Of a DNA stretch of 64,000 nt, positions 8,097 to 16,373 are shown piece by piece. A program made the position numbers and the translations under genes. This DNA comes from Hallerella sp963652365 (GTDB taxonomy: Bacteria; Fibrobacterota; Fibrobacteria; Fibrobacterales; Fibrobacteraceae). The DNA lies in NCBI GenBank assembly GCA_963652365.1, contig CAVJTH010000001.1, positions 1-64,000 on the forward strand. Direction: 5' to 3'. Every line of letters starts with the position of its first letter. Position 1 is the stretch's first letter. Below the pieces are notes generated by a model. It saw only the letters and a list, made by a program, of their open reading frames with translations. It searched no databases and was not told the DNA's origin.

Positions 8097-10955
8097 ATGA
8101 GCATTATCGATTCGCTCCTCCACAAGGTCTTCGGCACTCCGCACGAGCGCAAGGTGAAGTCGCTCCGTCCGATTATCGCGCAGATTCACGAGGCGCGCAA
8201 AGGTCTCGAGATCCTGAACGACGGCGAACTTGCCGCCAAGTCGCTTGAATTTCGCGAAGCCCTGAAGAACGGGAAGACGCTCGAAGACATCAAGGTGGAA
8301 GCGTTTGCCGTCTGCCAGGAAGCCTGCGACCGCCGTCTCGGCATGTTCAACATCTTCAAGCCGGAATACGCGTTCGATTTCTCGACGCTTGGCGACGATC
8401 CGGAAATTCTTTCGGCTGTCGATGCGGCAAAGGCGGATCTGGCTGCGGGAAAGCCCGAATGGGAAATCTTCATGCCGGCGAAGTTCTACGCGAAGATGCG
8501 CGAGCTCTATCCGGAATCCGTGAAGCCTTTCCGAATGCTTCCCTTCGACGTGCAGCTGATCGGCGGTCTCGTGCTGCATGAAGGCGCGATTGCCGAAATG
8601 GCGACGGGTGAAGGAAAGACTCTTGCCGCGGTCTGCCCGGTTTACCTGAACGGGCTTTCGGGAAAAGGCGTCCACGTGGTGACGGTGAACGACTATCTGG
8701 CCGGGCGCGATGCGAAGCAGATGGGCTTTGTCTATAAGTTCCTCGGACTTTCGGTCGGTCTGATCGTTCATGACCTGACCGCGGACCAGCGGCGCGAAAG
8801 CTACAACTCCGACGTGACATACGGAACGAACAACGAGTTCGGATTTGACTATCTCCGCGACAACATGGCGGTCGATCCGAAGGAAGTCGTGCAGCGCGAA
8901 CCGAACTTCTGCATCGTCGATGAAGTGGACTCGATCCTTATCGACGAAGCCCGTACGCCGCTCATCATCAGCGGTCCCGCGGAAGACGCGACGGACAAGT
9001 ACACGAAGGCGAGCAACCTCGTTTCGCAGCTCGTTCGCGGCAAGGATTACACGGTCGATGAAAAGGACAAGCTCGCCCAGCTGACCGAGCGTGGAACGAC
9101 CCGCGTCGAGCAGCTCATGGGGTTTACGAACCTTTACGGCGAGCACGCGGAATGGGTGCACTTTATCAACCAGGCGCTCAAGGCCCACAATCTCTTTATC
9201 CGCGACAGGGACTACATCGTCCGCGACGGGGAAGTGGTCATCGTTGACGAAAACACGGGCCGCCTGATGGAGGGGCGCCGCTATTCGGAAGGCATTCACC
9301 AGTCGATCGAGGCGAAGGAAGGCGTGCAGATACGCCGCGAGAACCAGACGCTCGCGACGATTACGTTCCAGAACTACTTCCGCATGTACAGGAAGCTCTC
9401 CGGCATGACCGGTACGGCCGAGACGGAAGCGACGGAATTCATCAAGATTTACAATATGAACACGTGGGTCATTCCCACGAACAAGCCCTGCATCCGCAAG
9501 GACATGCAGGACATGGTCTATAAGACCGAAGACGCCAAGTGGAAGGCGATCGTCGCGGAAATCAAGCTTCGTCATGAAAAGGGCCAGCCGCTTCTCGTCG
9601 GTACGGCTTCGGTGGAACGCTCCGAAAAGCTCCACGGCCTGCTCGTGAAGGAGGGCATTCCCCACGACGTGCTGAACGCGAAGAACCACGGCCGCGAAGC
9701 GGAAATCATCCAGTATGCGGGCTACAAGGGCAAGGTGACTGTCGCGACGAACATGGCGGGTCGCGGAACGGACATCGTTCTCGGACCGGGCGTCAAGGAA
9801 CTCGGCGGTCTCCATGTTCTCGGAACGGAACGCCACGAAAGCCGCCGTATCGACAACCAGCTGCGTGGACGTGCCGGACGTCAGGGCGACCCGGGTTCGT
9901 CGCAGTACTTCCTTTCGCTCGACGACGATCTGATGCGCATCTTTGGCGGCAGCAACGTCAAGGCGCTGATGAACCGCTTTGGCGTGGGCGACGACGAGGT
10001 GATTACGCACCCGATTGTTTCCCGTTCGATCCGCGGAGCCCAGAAGCGCGTGGAGAACCAGAGCTTCGATACGCGCAAGTACCTGCTCGACTACGACAAC
10101 GTGATGAACGAGCAGCGCAAGGTGATTTACGGCTTGCGTCGCCGCATCCTGAACGGAGACGATGTCCGCAAGGACATTCTCGACCGGATCGAGGACGCGA
10201 GCGACATCAAGGTTTCGCAGTTCGTGTCGAAGGACCGCTTTGCCGACGAGTGGAACTGGGAAGGTCTCACGACGGCTCTCAAGCTCGGATTCGCCATTGA
10301 ATACAATCCGGGCGAAGAGGAACGCGGCAAGAAGAGCGCGGAACAGGTTCTCGACGAGGTCATCGACCTCTGCAAGAAGAAGTACGAGAAGCTCGTGGAA
10401 ATCATCCCCGATGCGGATTTCCGGAATATCGAGCGGCGGATTCTCCTCTATACGATCGACCAGCACTGGAAAGAGAACCTCTACGCGATGGACCAGCTGA
10501 AGGATGCGATTCGCTTCCAGGGCTACGCGCAGAAGGATCCGCTGGTGATGTACAAGAACCAGGCGTTCACGACGTTCCAGACGTGCCTCGAAAGCATCGC
10601 GACGATGACCGTCCAGAGAATCCTGAATATCCGGATTCAGCTTGCGAACGGCGTTTCGGTTTCGCCGGAACAGCTGCAGAAGATTCCGCGTCCGCAGGCT
10701 CCGCAAAAGACGGAAGAAAACACGCAGGCTCTCGAAGAAAGCGCTACCGGGTCGGTGGAACAGGCTCCGCAGCCGACGTCCAACGCCATTCCGAGTTCCG
10801 CGCTTCCGGGAACGCGTCCGCAGGGAATGCGGCGTCATGTCGGCGTTCCGGGCGCTTCCGTGAAAAACGATCACCCGAAGCTCGGTCGAAACGATCTCTG
10901 CTGGTGCGGGTCGGGTCTCAAGTACAAGAAGTGCCACGGGAAGAATCTCGAATGA
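8097..10955 (+). CDS. secA: preprotein translocase ATPase SecA
   Basis: Motor ATPase of Sec export, driving unfolded preproteins through SecYEG. It has 952 residues from ATG 8097, with AAGGAA at 8081-8086; the in-frame TTG at 8088 is too close to that site. Visible features: Walker A ATGEGKT near residue 170, the DEVD box (IVDEVDSILIDEARTPLIISG) near 275, the helicase-like MAGRGTDI and QLRGRAGRQGDPG motifs, the scaffold and wing regions, and a C-terminal zinc finger CWCGSGLKYKKCH near residues 933-945 that binds SecB and lipids. A proline/glutamine-rich linker precedes the zinc finger. Its stop overlaps the tmk start by ATGA. Confidence 0.98.
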   Translation: MSIIDSLLHKVFGTPHERKVKSLRPIIAQIHEARKGLEILNDGELAAKSLEFREALKNGKTLEDIKVEAFAVCQEACDRRLGMFNIFKPEYAFDFSTLGDDPEILSAVDAAKADLAAGKPEWEIFMPAKFYAKMRELYPESVKPFRMLPFDVQLIGGLVLHEGAIAEMATGEGKTLAAVCPVYLNGLSGKGVHVVTVNDYLAGRDAKQMGFVYKFLGLSVGLIVHDLTADQRRESYNSDVTYGTNNEFGFDYLRDNMAVDPKEVVQREPNFCIVDEVDSILIDEARTPLIISGPAEDATDKYTKASNLVSQLVRGKDYTVDEKDKLAQLTERGTTRVEQLMGFTNLYGEHAEWVHFINQALKAHNLFIRDRDYIVRDGEVVIVDENTGRLMEGRRYSEGIHQSIEAKEGVQIRRENQTLATITFQNYFRMYRKLSGMTGTAETEATEFIKIYNMNTWVIPTNKPCIRKDMQDMVYKTEDAKWKAIVAEIKLRHEKGQPLLVGTASVERSEKLHGLLVKEGIPHDVLNAKNHGREAEIIQYAGYKGKVTVATNMAGRGTDIVLGPGVKELGGLHVLGTERHESRRIDNQLRGRAGRQGDPGSSQYFLSLDDDLMRIFGGSNVKALMNRFGVGDDEVITHPIVSRSIRGAQKRVENQSFDTRKYLLDYDNVMNEQRKVIYGLRRRILNGDDVRKDILDRIEDASDIKVSQFVSKDRFADEWNWEGLTTALKLGFAIEYNPGEEERGKKSAEQVLDEVIDLCKKKYEKLVEIIPDADFRNIERRILLYTIDQHWKENLYAMDQLKDAIRFQGYAQKDPLVMYKNQAFTTFQTCLESIATMTVQRILNIRIQLANGVSVSPEQLQKIPRPQAPQKTEENTQALEESATGSVEQAPQPTSNAIPSSALPGTRPQGMRRHVGVPGASVKNDHPKLGRNDLCWCGSGLKYKKCHGKNLE

Positions 10956-11584
10956 TCCGGACGGCGAGGCGTTTCTTTTGCCTTGAAGGCATTGACGGTT
11001 GCGGAAAGAGTACGCAGCTGAAGCTCCTTGCCGAGTTCCTTGCGCAAAAAGGCTACGAGGTCCTTTCGATTCGCGAACCGGGCGGCTCCGAAATTTCGGA
11101 GCGTATCCGCGGCATGCTTCTCGATGTCCGCTACAAGGGAGTCATGGATTCCGGGACGGAGCTCTTGCTGTATAACGCGGCGCGCGCCCAGGTGATTGCG
11201 GAAAAGATCGCGCCCGCGCTTGCCGCGGGAAAGGTCGTCCTTGCGGACCGCTTTGCCTGGAGTACGCTTGCCTACCAGGGCTATGGACGCGGCATCGATC
11301 GGCGGACGATTCTCGAACTTTCCCGGATCGCCTGCGGAAAGTTCATGCCGGAGCTCACCATCGTGCTTGACCTGGGAGTCGAAGAGAGCCGTGCGCGGCA
11401 GACTTCCGACGGTCGGGTTCCCGACAGGCTCGAAAGCGAAGCGGCCAGCTTCTTCGAGCGGGTCCGCTCCGGCTACCTGGAGATGGCGAAGGATTTTCCG
11501 GAATGCGTTTCGCTTGTCGATGCGACTTCGAGCGTCGATTCCATCCGGCAAAAAATCCAGAAGCTCGTCTTGGAACGTCTGTAG
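10952..11584 (+). CDS. tmk: thymidylate kinase
   Basis: Phosphorylates dTMP to dTDP for DNA synthesis. It has 210 residues, the normal length. The P-loop GIDGCGKST, the REPGGSEISERIRG substrate loop and the DRF (family DRY/DRF) motif in ADRFAWSTLAYQGYGRGID are visible, and a lid with several arginines follows. The ATG at 10952 overlaps the secA stop as ATGA. Any longer open frame upstream is only the secA sequence read in another frame. The gene is followed by a good intrinsic terminator. The secA-tmk coupling is unusual but poses no difficulty for the identification. Confidence 0.95.
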   Translation: MIRTARRFFCLEGIDGCGKSTQLKLLAEFLAQKGYEVLSIREPGGSEISERIRGMLLDVRYKGVMDSGTELLLYNAARAQVIAEKIAPALAAGKVVLADRFAWSTLAYQGYGRGIDRRTILELSRIACGKFMPELTIVLDLGVEESRARQTSDGRVPDRLESEAASFFERVRSGYLEMAKDFPECVSLVDATSSVDSIRQKIQKLVLERL

Positions 11585-11612
11585 AGTTCGCGTTCCGATT
11601 TTCGAAGGTTCC

Positions 11613-11637
11613 AGCCGGCGGTCTGTCGGCTTTTTTT
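11613..11637 (+). terminator. intrinsic terminator after tmk
   Basis: A 7-bp stem (AGCCGGC at 11613-11619 with GTCGGCT at 11625-11631, one G-T pair) around a 5-base loop, followed by seven T residues. It lies in the 64-base gap between tmk and the convergent DUF3943 gene. Confidence 0.8.
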
Positions 11638-11648
11638 ATTTCGGTTCT

Positions 11649-13103
11649 CTAGATTCTGTAGCTCAGATAGGTTCCGATGGAATGCATCAGCCGGGACATC
11701 GGCTGCACGCGTTCGTATGCCGCGATTTTCAGGTAGGAATTCAACCGGACGCCGAGGGAAATGTCCAGGGGAAGGTACGCTTCGATGTTTGCGCTGTTGA
11801 AGGCGACGAAGTCGTAGCCTTTCGTTCCGTAGTGCGGCTCTGTGTTCGGGATGCTGCGGAACAGGAATACCGATGCCTTGTTGTAGAAGCGCCCCCACCG
11901 CTTGAGTTCCATTTCGAGCATCGCCTTGTAGCTCACGCCGAGGCTGTATTGGTAGTCGCGGGTAGCCTTGTAGCTGGAATCCGTCGCGGCGAGCACTTCG
12001 TCGTAGTTGAAATCCGAGGAGCCCAGGAGAACGTACGACGGCATGTGCGACATCCGAAAGCGGATTCTTTCGGAAAGGTCCAGGTTGATGTCGGCGCCGA
12101 ACCCGATGGAGAGTGCGGACATTTCGACCAGGTCGCCGTAGAACGTGTCAAAATGCAGGTAGGTTCCGAGGTCCATCCAGTTCTTGCCGGCGTGCATGTT
12201 CAGGTTCTTGAGCTTTCCGACGGCGGAGAGCCGCATCAGCATGCCGTCATGGCTCTGTTCCTGGTTGAAGTCGAACGTGAAGTATTCGAAGGGTTGCCGG
12301 ATGCGCCGGTCCGCGCGCCCATAGACCAGGCTCAGTCCGTAAAAGAGGGCCGCCTCGTCCCATCTCTCGCTCGATCTGTCATCGGCGTCTTCGTCGTAGC
12401 GGTAGTCGTTGCCGAAGCGTTTTCCCACGCCGACAAAGACGGAAAGATCGATTGGCGCGTAACCCGGATTGGTCGGGCTTGCCCCGTTGATTTTTTCCTG
12501 GATGTAGGCGAGCGGGTTCATGGCGAACGCGCCGATGTTTTCGAAGATGCCCGCATCGGGCTTTGCGAGAAGCCGCGTCGAGAGCCGGTAGAGCATTTCG
12601 CCGTAAATCGTTCCGCCGACACTTGTCGCGATAAAGTCGTTTGGCGCCGGATATTCCTGCTCGCAGAACATTTCCCAGATATAGGAGCCTGTCGCGGCAA
12701 AGAAGAAGCTTGCGTAAAATGAGTAGCCCGAAGCCCGGGCCGCGGAATAATAGTGGCTTCCCTGGTAGGGGTGTCCAAAAAAGTTGATGGCGAAGTGGTT
12801 GTCGTCCCATTTCCAGCCTTCGCGGAAGTTCCGCTTCCAGATGGAGGGGCCGATTCGCGCGTAGTTCTTGTCGAGAACGAAGCGGTCCCACGACCAGACA
12901 AAGGCGTCTTGCAGGACGACTTCCATGAAGGGGATGATGACGGGCAGGCGCTTTGCGGTGGGCTTTCGCGGCGTGTAGAATTCGGAAGAATCGATCGATG
13001 TCTGGGGGGCGTCGAGGGAGTCCGCCTGGGCTTTGTCCGCTTTGCCGGCAAAGGCGATGGAAGAAATCGCGAGGACGAGAAAAATGGCGGAAAAAATTCG
13101 CAT
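11649..13103 (-). CDS. DUF3943 outer-membrane-associated protein
   Basis: A 484-residue exported protein. I begin it at MRIFSAIFLVLAISSIAFAG, a clear signal peptide; the frame stays open further upstream but that part is non-hydrophobic and rich in Lys/Ser. The segment HFAINFFGHPYQGSHYYSAARASGYSFYASFFFAATGS and the following EMFCEQEYPAPNDFIATSVGG are the recognisable core of DUF3943. The second half alternates aromatic and polar residues and ends in an aromatic/arginine-rich beta-strand (GTYLSYRI), suggesting an outer-membrane beta-barrel. Function is not known for the family. It converges on tmk. No Shine-Dalgarno sequence is seen before the ATG. Confidence 0.75.
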   Translation of the reverse strand: MRIFSAIFLVLAISSIAFAGKADKAQADSLDAPQTSIDSSEFYTPRKPTAKRLPVIIPFMEVVLQDAFVWSWDRFVLDKNYARIGPSIWKRNFREGWKWDDNHFAINFFGHPYQGSHYYSAARASGYSFYASFFFAATGSYIWEMFCEQEYPAPNDFIATSVGGTIYGEMLYRLSTRLLAKPDAGIFENIGAFAMNPLAYIQEKINGASPTNPGYAPIDLSVFVGVGKRFGNDYRYDEDADDRSSERWDEAALFYGLSLVYGRADRRIRQPFEYFTFDFNQEQSHDGMLMRLSAVGKLKNLNMHAGKNWMDLGTYLHFDTFYGDLVEMSALSIGFGADINLDLSERIRFRMSHMPSYVLLGSSDFNYDEVLAATDSSYKATRDYQYSLGVSYKAMLEMELKRWGRFYNKASVFLFRSIPNTEPHYGTKGYDFVAFNSANIEAYLPLDISLGVRLNSYLKIAAYERVQPMSRLMHSIGTYLSYRI

Positions 13104-13213
13104 GATGTTAAAAAATGGCTTTTTTGTAAATTTTTTGTGGGGTGAATTCGATAAAAAGCCCGTTTCCGTGGATAAAAAGGAAAAACGCAACTTCTCCCTG
13201 GGGATGGGAACTG

Positions 13214-13244
13214 TTTGTGATTTCCTGTCGATTTTCTATATTTG
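13214..13244 (+). promoter_or_regulatory. perfect FCB-type promoter, near-leaderless gene
   Basis: TTTG at 13214-13217, 19 bases, then TATATTTG at 13237-13244: an exact match to the Bacteroidota-type TTTG-N19-TAnnTTTG consensus. The ATG at 13251 begins only six bases after the -7 box, so the transcript would have almost no leader. Confidence 0.75.
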
Positions 13245-13250
13245 GGCATT

Positions 13251-13571
13251 ATGGAACTTTGTCTGGAAAAATGCCAGCTGGAAACTGTCCAGCGAATCTT
13301 GAACGCCCACTTCGAAGGCCTGGAGGTGGATGCCTACGGTCCGCGGGTGACCGGAGTGGATCTTACCCCGGAATCCGCGCTGAATGTCGTCGTCATTTCC
13401 GAGAAGCCGATTCCGGTCGAGGAAATGCTGGTCGTCGAAAAGGCGTTTGCCGACAGGGATCTGCCGTTCCGGGTCGATGTCGTCGATTGGGCGAAGCTCA
13501 CGGAGAGCATGCAGAAGAGTATCCGGAAAGAGCATGTCGTCATCCAGGAAGCCGGCACGGAAAAGGCCTGA
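13251..13571 (+). CDS. degenerate minimal nucleotidyltransferase-like protein
   Basis: A 106-residue protein laid out like MNT/MntA-type minimal nucleotidyltransferases. The C-terminal LPFRVDVVDWAKLTESMQKSIRKEHVVIQ closely follows the family pattern LPf-vDvVD...I...gv-l. However, the catalytic signature is altered: where active enzymes have GSR-A-G followed by D-x-D, this protein has GPRVTG (residues 30-35) and ESALNVVV (41-48), so the two first aspartates and the GS serine are missing. Asp76 or Asp79 remains. It is therefore probably catalytically dead, or retained for binding. The ATG at 13251 is preferred because an in-frame TTG at 13242 lies inside the promoter. No HEPN partner is adjacent. 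Confidence 0.55.
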   Translation: MELCLEKCQLETVQRILNAHFEGLEVDAYGPRVTGVDLTPESALNVVVISEKPIPVEEMLVVEKAFADRDLPFRVDVVDWAKLTESMQKSIRKEHVVIQEAGTEKA

Positions 13572-13583
13572 CGGGGAGAATCC

Positions 13584-15347
13584 ATGCTTGGACATTTTAG
13601 ATTTCTTGTCGTCGCCCTTGCGTTTTGTTGCGTTTCGGTTTCCTTTTCCGCCGAGGGGGCGTGTTCCGGTTCGGGAATTTCGCCGCTCAAGCCTCTCCTC
13701 GACAAGAAAGCCTTGACAGCGGAAGGGGCGAAGTCTGCCGAAGAGCTTGCGAAATGCCTGGCCGTTTCCGGGGATACGGCTGGCCTGAGAACGCTTTCCG
13801 AGCGCTTTCTGGAGTATTATGCCGGGAGTCCGCATCGCGCCGGGATGGAAACTCTTGTCGCGGAACGTCGGTTGACGGACTCTGTCTCCGTGGGCGTTGA
13901 AATGCTCTTGAACGTGCTCTCTTACAGCAAGGATTCGGCGGTGACCGCTAGTGCGAAGCGGATTCTCCTGAAGACGATCGCGGAGGATTCCCGCTTGACC
14001 GTTTCCCTGCTTTCCTCGATTGCGGACCATGGGCACGTGAACCGTTCCGTGGCGAACGCGACATGGCTTCGGTTGGGCGCGGAACTCGCGAAACAGAAAA
14101 ACTTCAAGGCGGCGAGATACTGGTACAAGAAGGTGATCGCCGCCAAGGAAGACGAGGAACGGGTGAACCGGGCGAAGGAAGCGCTTGCCGCGCTAGAAGA
14201 AAAGGCTTCGGTTCCGACTGTTCTGGTGCTCGCTCCGATGTCGGGGGATTTTGCGGAATTCGGCGCGGACGCGGTGAAAGGCGTCCGTCTGGCTTTTGAA
14301 AAGGCGAATCTGAACGGCAAGGTGAACTTGCGGGTTGCCGATACGCGGGCGGATGCGGTCGAGGCGCTTCGGCGCGCAAGGCAGGCTGTGGCCCAGGATA
14401 GCGTGGTCGCGATTGTCGGTCCGCTGATGAGCGCCCCTTCGGCGGCGGTCGCGGCCTGGCTCGGTTCAACGCATCCCGGAATCCCGATGCTGACGCCGAC
14501 TGCGACGGATGCGGGAATCTCTCGCATGGGTCCGAACATCTTCCAGGTGAACGTGAGCATGGACAACCTCGCCGCGGGAATCGCCAGGTATTCGGTCGAG
14601 TGCCTCGGAATCCGCGAATTTGCGATTCTTTCTCCAATCGGGGATTTTGGAACGGCGATGACGCAGAGTTTTCGGCGGGCCGTGGAAAGCCGCGGAGCGG
14701 CGGTGGTCGCCGTGCAGGAATTCGAAGAAGGACATCCCGACTATACGACGGAATTCCGGAAGCTTCGGGCTCTTCGCTTCGAACAGTTGCTGCACCGGAA
14801 AAACATCGCCCGAGGCGCCAAGGATATCGACGCCATTTCCGCAAAGGACAAACGCGCCTTCTTGCAGGATTCTGTCTTCAGGATTCCCGGAATCTTCATT
14901 CCGAGTTCGAGCCCGTCGGATGCGGGGCTTATCGCGCGCCAGGTCGCCTTTCACAAGCTGAACGGAACGCTCCTCGGAACTTCGGGCTGGCATGGCGAAG
15001 ACCTGCTCGTCGAGGGCAAGAAGCTGGTCGAAGGCTCTTACTTTAGCGTCGCCTTTACCGGGGAAGACGCGGATTCCGCCTATGGAAATTTCCGCGCGGC
15101 CTACAAGTCCAAGTGGAACGACGAACCCAAGGCCGACAAGGTGAGCGGGCTTTCGTATAGCGCAGCGGACATCGTGTTTTCCCTGCTTGCTTCCGGCGAA
15201 ACCAATCTGGTGGGTAAAATCCATTCGCAGAAAATCTTCCCGGGCGTCTATGGGAAGATTCGCTTTGAAAAGGGCGCAAACGCCAATGTCCAGATCATGG
15301 GCGTCGATTCGAGCGCCTTTGTGAACCGGACCGCCTGCCCGAATTGA
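13584..15347 (+). CDS. periplasmic ligand-binding protein with helical-repeat N-terminus
   Basis: A 587-residue exported protein (signal peptide ending near FSAEG). The first 200 residues are alpha-helical and repeat-like (LRTLSERFLEYYAGSPH; AELAKQKNFKAARYWYKKVIAAKEDEERVNRAKEALA), as in TPR proteins. The rest is a type I periplasmic-binding fold of the LivJ/Peripla_BP_6 kind: VLVLAPMSGDFAEFGADAVKGVRLAFE, then VVAIVGPLMSAPSAAVA, IPMLTPTATDAG and FAILSPIGDFGTAM. This two-part order resembles LpoA-type activators of penicillin-binding proteins as well as amino-acid ABC receptors. No permease is nearby, so a structural or regulatory envelope role is plausible. It starts 12 bases after the preceding stop and is probably co-transcribed with it. 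Confidence 0.75.
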   Translation: MLGHFRFLVVALAFCCVSVSFSAEGACSGSGISPLKPLLDKKALTAEGAKSAEELAKCLAVSGDTAGLRTLSERFLEYYAGSPHRAGMETLVAERRLTDSVSVGVEMLLNVLSYSKDSAVTASAKRILLKTIAEDSRLTVSLLSSIADHGHVNRSVANATWLRLGAELAKQKNFKAARYWYKKVIAAKEDEERVNRAKEALAALEEKASVPTVLVLAPMSGDFAEFGADAVKGVRLAFEKANLNGKVNLRVADTRADAVEALRRARQAVAQDSVVAIVGPLMSAPSAAVAAWLGSTHPGIPMLTPTATDAGISRMGPNIFQVNVSMDNLAAGIARYSVECLGIREFAILSPIGDFGTAMTQSFRRAVESRGAAVVAVQEFEEGHPDYTTEFRKLRALRFEQLLHRKNIARGAKDIDAISAKDKRAFLQDSVFRIPGIFIPSSSPSDAGLIARQVAFHKLNGTLLGTSGWHGEDLLVEGKKLVEGSYFSVAFTGEDADSAYGNFRAAYKSKWNDEPKADKVSGLSYSAADIVFSLLASGETNLVGKIHSQKIFPGVYGKIRFEKGANANVQIMGVDSSAFVNRTACPN

Positions 15348-15373
15348 ACTTAGTTGAGTGTGATGTGGAAGGT

Positions 15374-15420
15374 TGAGAGTGGAGTTTTGCGGACGTTTAG
15401 GTTCTAACGTAAAGCGGACC
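15374..15420 (+). repeat. dispersed intergenic repeat, copy A
   Basis: Contains the 20-base core GCGGACGTTTAGGTTCTAAC at 15389-15408 with flanking GAGAGTGGAGTTTT and GTAAAGCGGACC. Related copies are at 29170-29189 and 29331-29350 (minus) and 39214-39233 (plus). Confidence 0.75.
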
Positions 15421-15547
15421 GCTGTGAATTCTATGCACTAATCACTATCCACTAAGCTCTGAACAAGCCCCTCGCCGGGAAGGCGCCTAACTCCGCCGTC
15501 AGGCGGAAAAAGTTCGCTTTGCGAAAAATCCTTTCGGCAGAAAGTAA

Positions 15548-15607
15548 CAGCTCGCTTCGCGACTCTAAGCACTAATCACTGCACAGCTCGCTTTGCGATT
15601 TCTAAGC
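15548..15607 (+). repeat. short tandem intergenic repeat
   Basis: CAGCTCGCTTCGCGACTCTAAGC at 15548-15570 recurs with four differences or so at 15584-15607. The 12-mer GCACTAATCACT occurs identically at 15435-15446 and 15569-15580. Two hairpins (TCCGCC...GGCGGA near 15491-15506 and TTCGC...GCGAA near 15513-15525) precede A runs. The 265-base gap 15348-15612 holds no gene. Confidence 0.6.
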
Positions 15608-15612
15608 TCTGC

Positions 15613-15831
15613 CTAATCCACTTCGACGACTTTTCGGCTGTTTGTCGCGCCACAGACGACGCGGACCGAGCTTTTGGGCTTCTTGAAGAATTCGGCGAGA
15701 ACCTTGCAGACGGCTTCGTTCGCCTTGCCTTCGACCGGGGGCGCCTTGACATCCACCTTGTAGGAGCCGTCGGGCTGCGGCACGACCCCTTCGCGCTTGC
15801 TCCTGGCGTGAACCTTGACCTGGACTTTCAT
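15613..15831 (-). CDS. yggU: YggU/DUF167 family protein
   Basis: A 72-residue cytosolic protein of the DUF167 (YggU) family. It starts MKVQVKVHARSKREGV and contains the family hallmark VKAPPVEGKANEAVCKVLAEFF, then the KSSVRVVCGATNSRKVVEV beta-hairpin that follows it in homologues. Biochemical function is not established. It lies three bases downstream of the divIVA-like gene on the same strand; YggU-like genes are often linked to division and cell-shape genes, so co-transcription here fits the known neighbourhood. Nothing abnormal is seen in it. Confidence 0.92.
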   Translation of the reverse strand: MKVQVKVHARSKREGVVPQPDGSYKVDVKAPPVEGKANEAVCKVLAEFFKKPKSSVRVVCGATNSRKVVEVD

Positions 15832-15834
15832 CGA

Positions 15835-16329
15835 TCAGAGAACGACCGGTTCGCGGGCTTCCGAAATTTCCGGCGCCTGTTCCCTTTCCATCGCGGCGAG
15901 AAGTTCCGACTGGCTCTTGACCATTGCACGGATGCGGATAAAGTAATTGGTGCGGAGCTGTTTCAGCTGCTCGATTTCGGAGCGGAGCGATTCCGCTTCG
16001 CGCTTTGTGCTTTCGACTTCTCGCTGGGCGCGCGTCTTTGCCTCGGCGACGATCAGTTCGCCTTCCTTTTCGGCGTTGCGCTTGATTTCTTCCATCGTGC
16101 GCTGCATCGTGACCGCAGCATCCTGAATCGTCTTTTCGATTTGCTTGTAGTAATTGACGCGTTCTTCGGCGATTTTCAGGCGCTCCGTCAGTTCGGTCCG
16201 CTTGCGTCCGAGTTCTTCGAACGACTTCGCCGCCGTTTCCAAAAAAGCCTTGACCTCTTCGGGGGCATAACCGCCAAAGCGCTTGGTGTGAAAGGTCTGG
16301 TTGCGGATGTCGAGCGGCGTGAGTTCCAT
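15835..16329 (-). CDS. divIVA: DivIVA-domain protein
   Basis: A 164-residue coiled-coil protein with the DivIVA N-terminal motif MELTPLDIRNQTFHTKRFGGYAPEEVKAFLE; the FGGY-x3-EV part matches the canonical F-GY-EVD-FL membrane-binding segment. It is followed by a long heptad-rich coil from about residue 35 to 145. Such proteins sense negatively curved membranes and recruit partners at poles or septa. They are best known in Gram-positives but short versions occur in many Gram-negative phyla. The ATG at 16329 follows a leader with CCTAT-ATT-ATAGG, which includes a promoter-like TATATTAT. The yggU gene follows immediately. Confidence 0.88.
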   Translation of the reverse strand: MELTPLDIRNQTFHTKRFGGYAPEEVKAFLETAAKSFEELGRKRTELTERLKIAEERVNYYKQIEKTIQDAAVTMQRTMEEIKRNAEKEGELIVAEAKTRAQREVESTKREAESLRSEIEQLKQLRTNYFIRIRAMVKSQSELLAAMEREQAPEISEAREPVVL

Positions 16330-16373
16330 AAAGTAAACCTCTGATTGCCTATAATATAGGATTTTATCAGTCC

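Noticed and set aside
8007..10937. A 976-codon open frame antisense to secA
   Set aside because: It is rich in Arg/His/Val with no domain, and arises from G/C-ending codons of secA. secA is unmistakable on the other strand.
10583..10951. Upstream extension of the tmk frame
   Set aside because: This is secA sequence in another frame; the ATGA overlap gives a thymidylate kinase of normal length.
11196..12722. A 508-codon plus-strand frame across the tmk end and the DUF3943 gene
   Set aside because: It runs through an intrinsic terminator and is antisense to a protein with a signal peptide and family motifs.
15548..15607. CRISPR-like repeat
   Set aside because: Only two imperfect units, no regular spacers and no cas genes.
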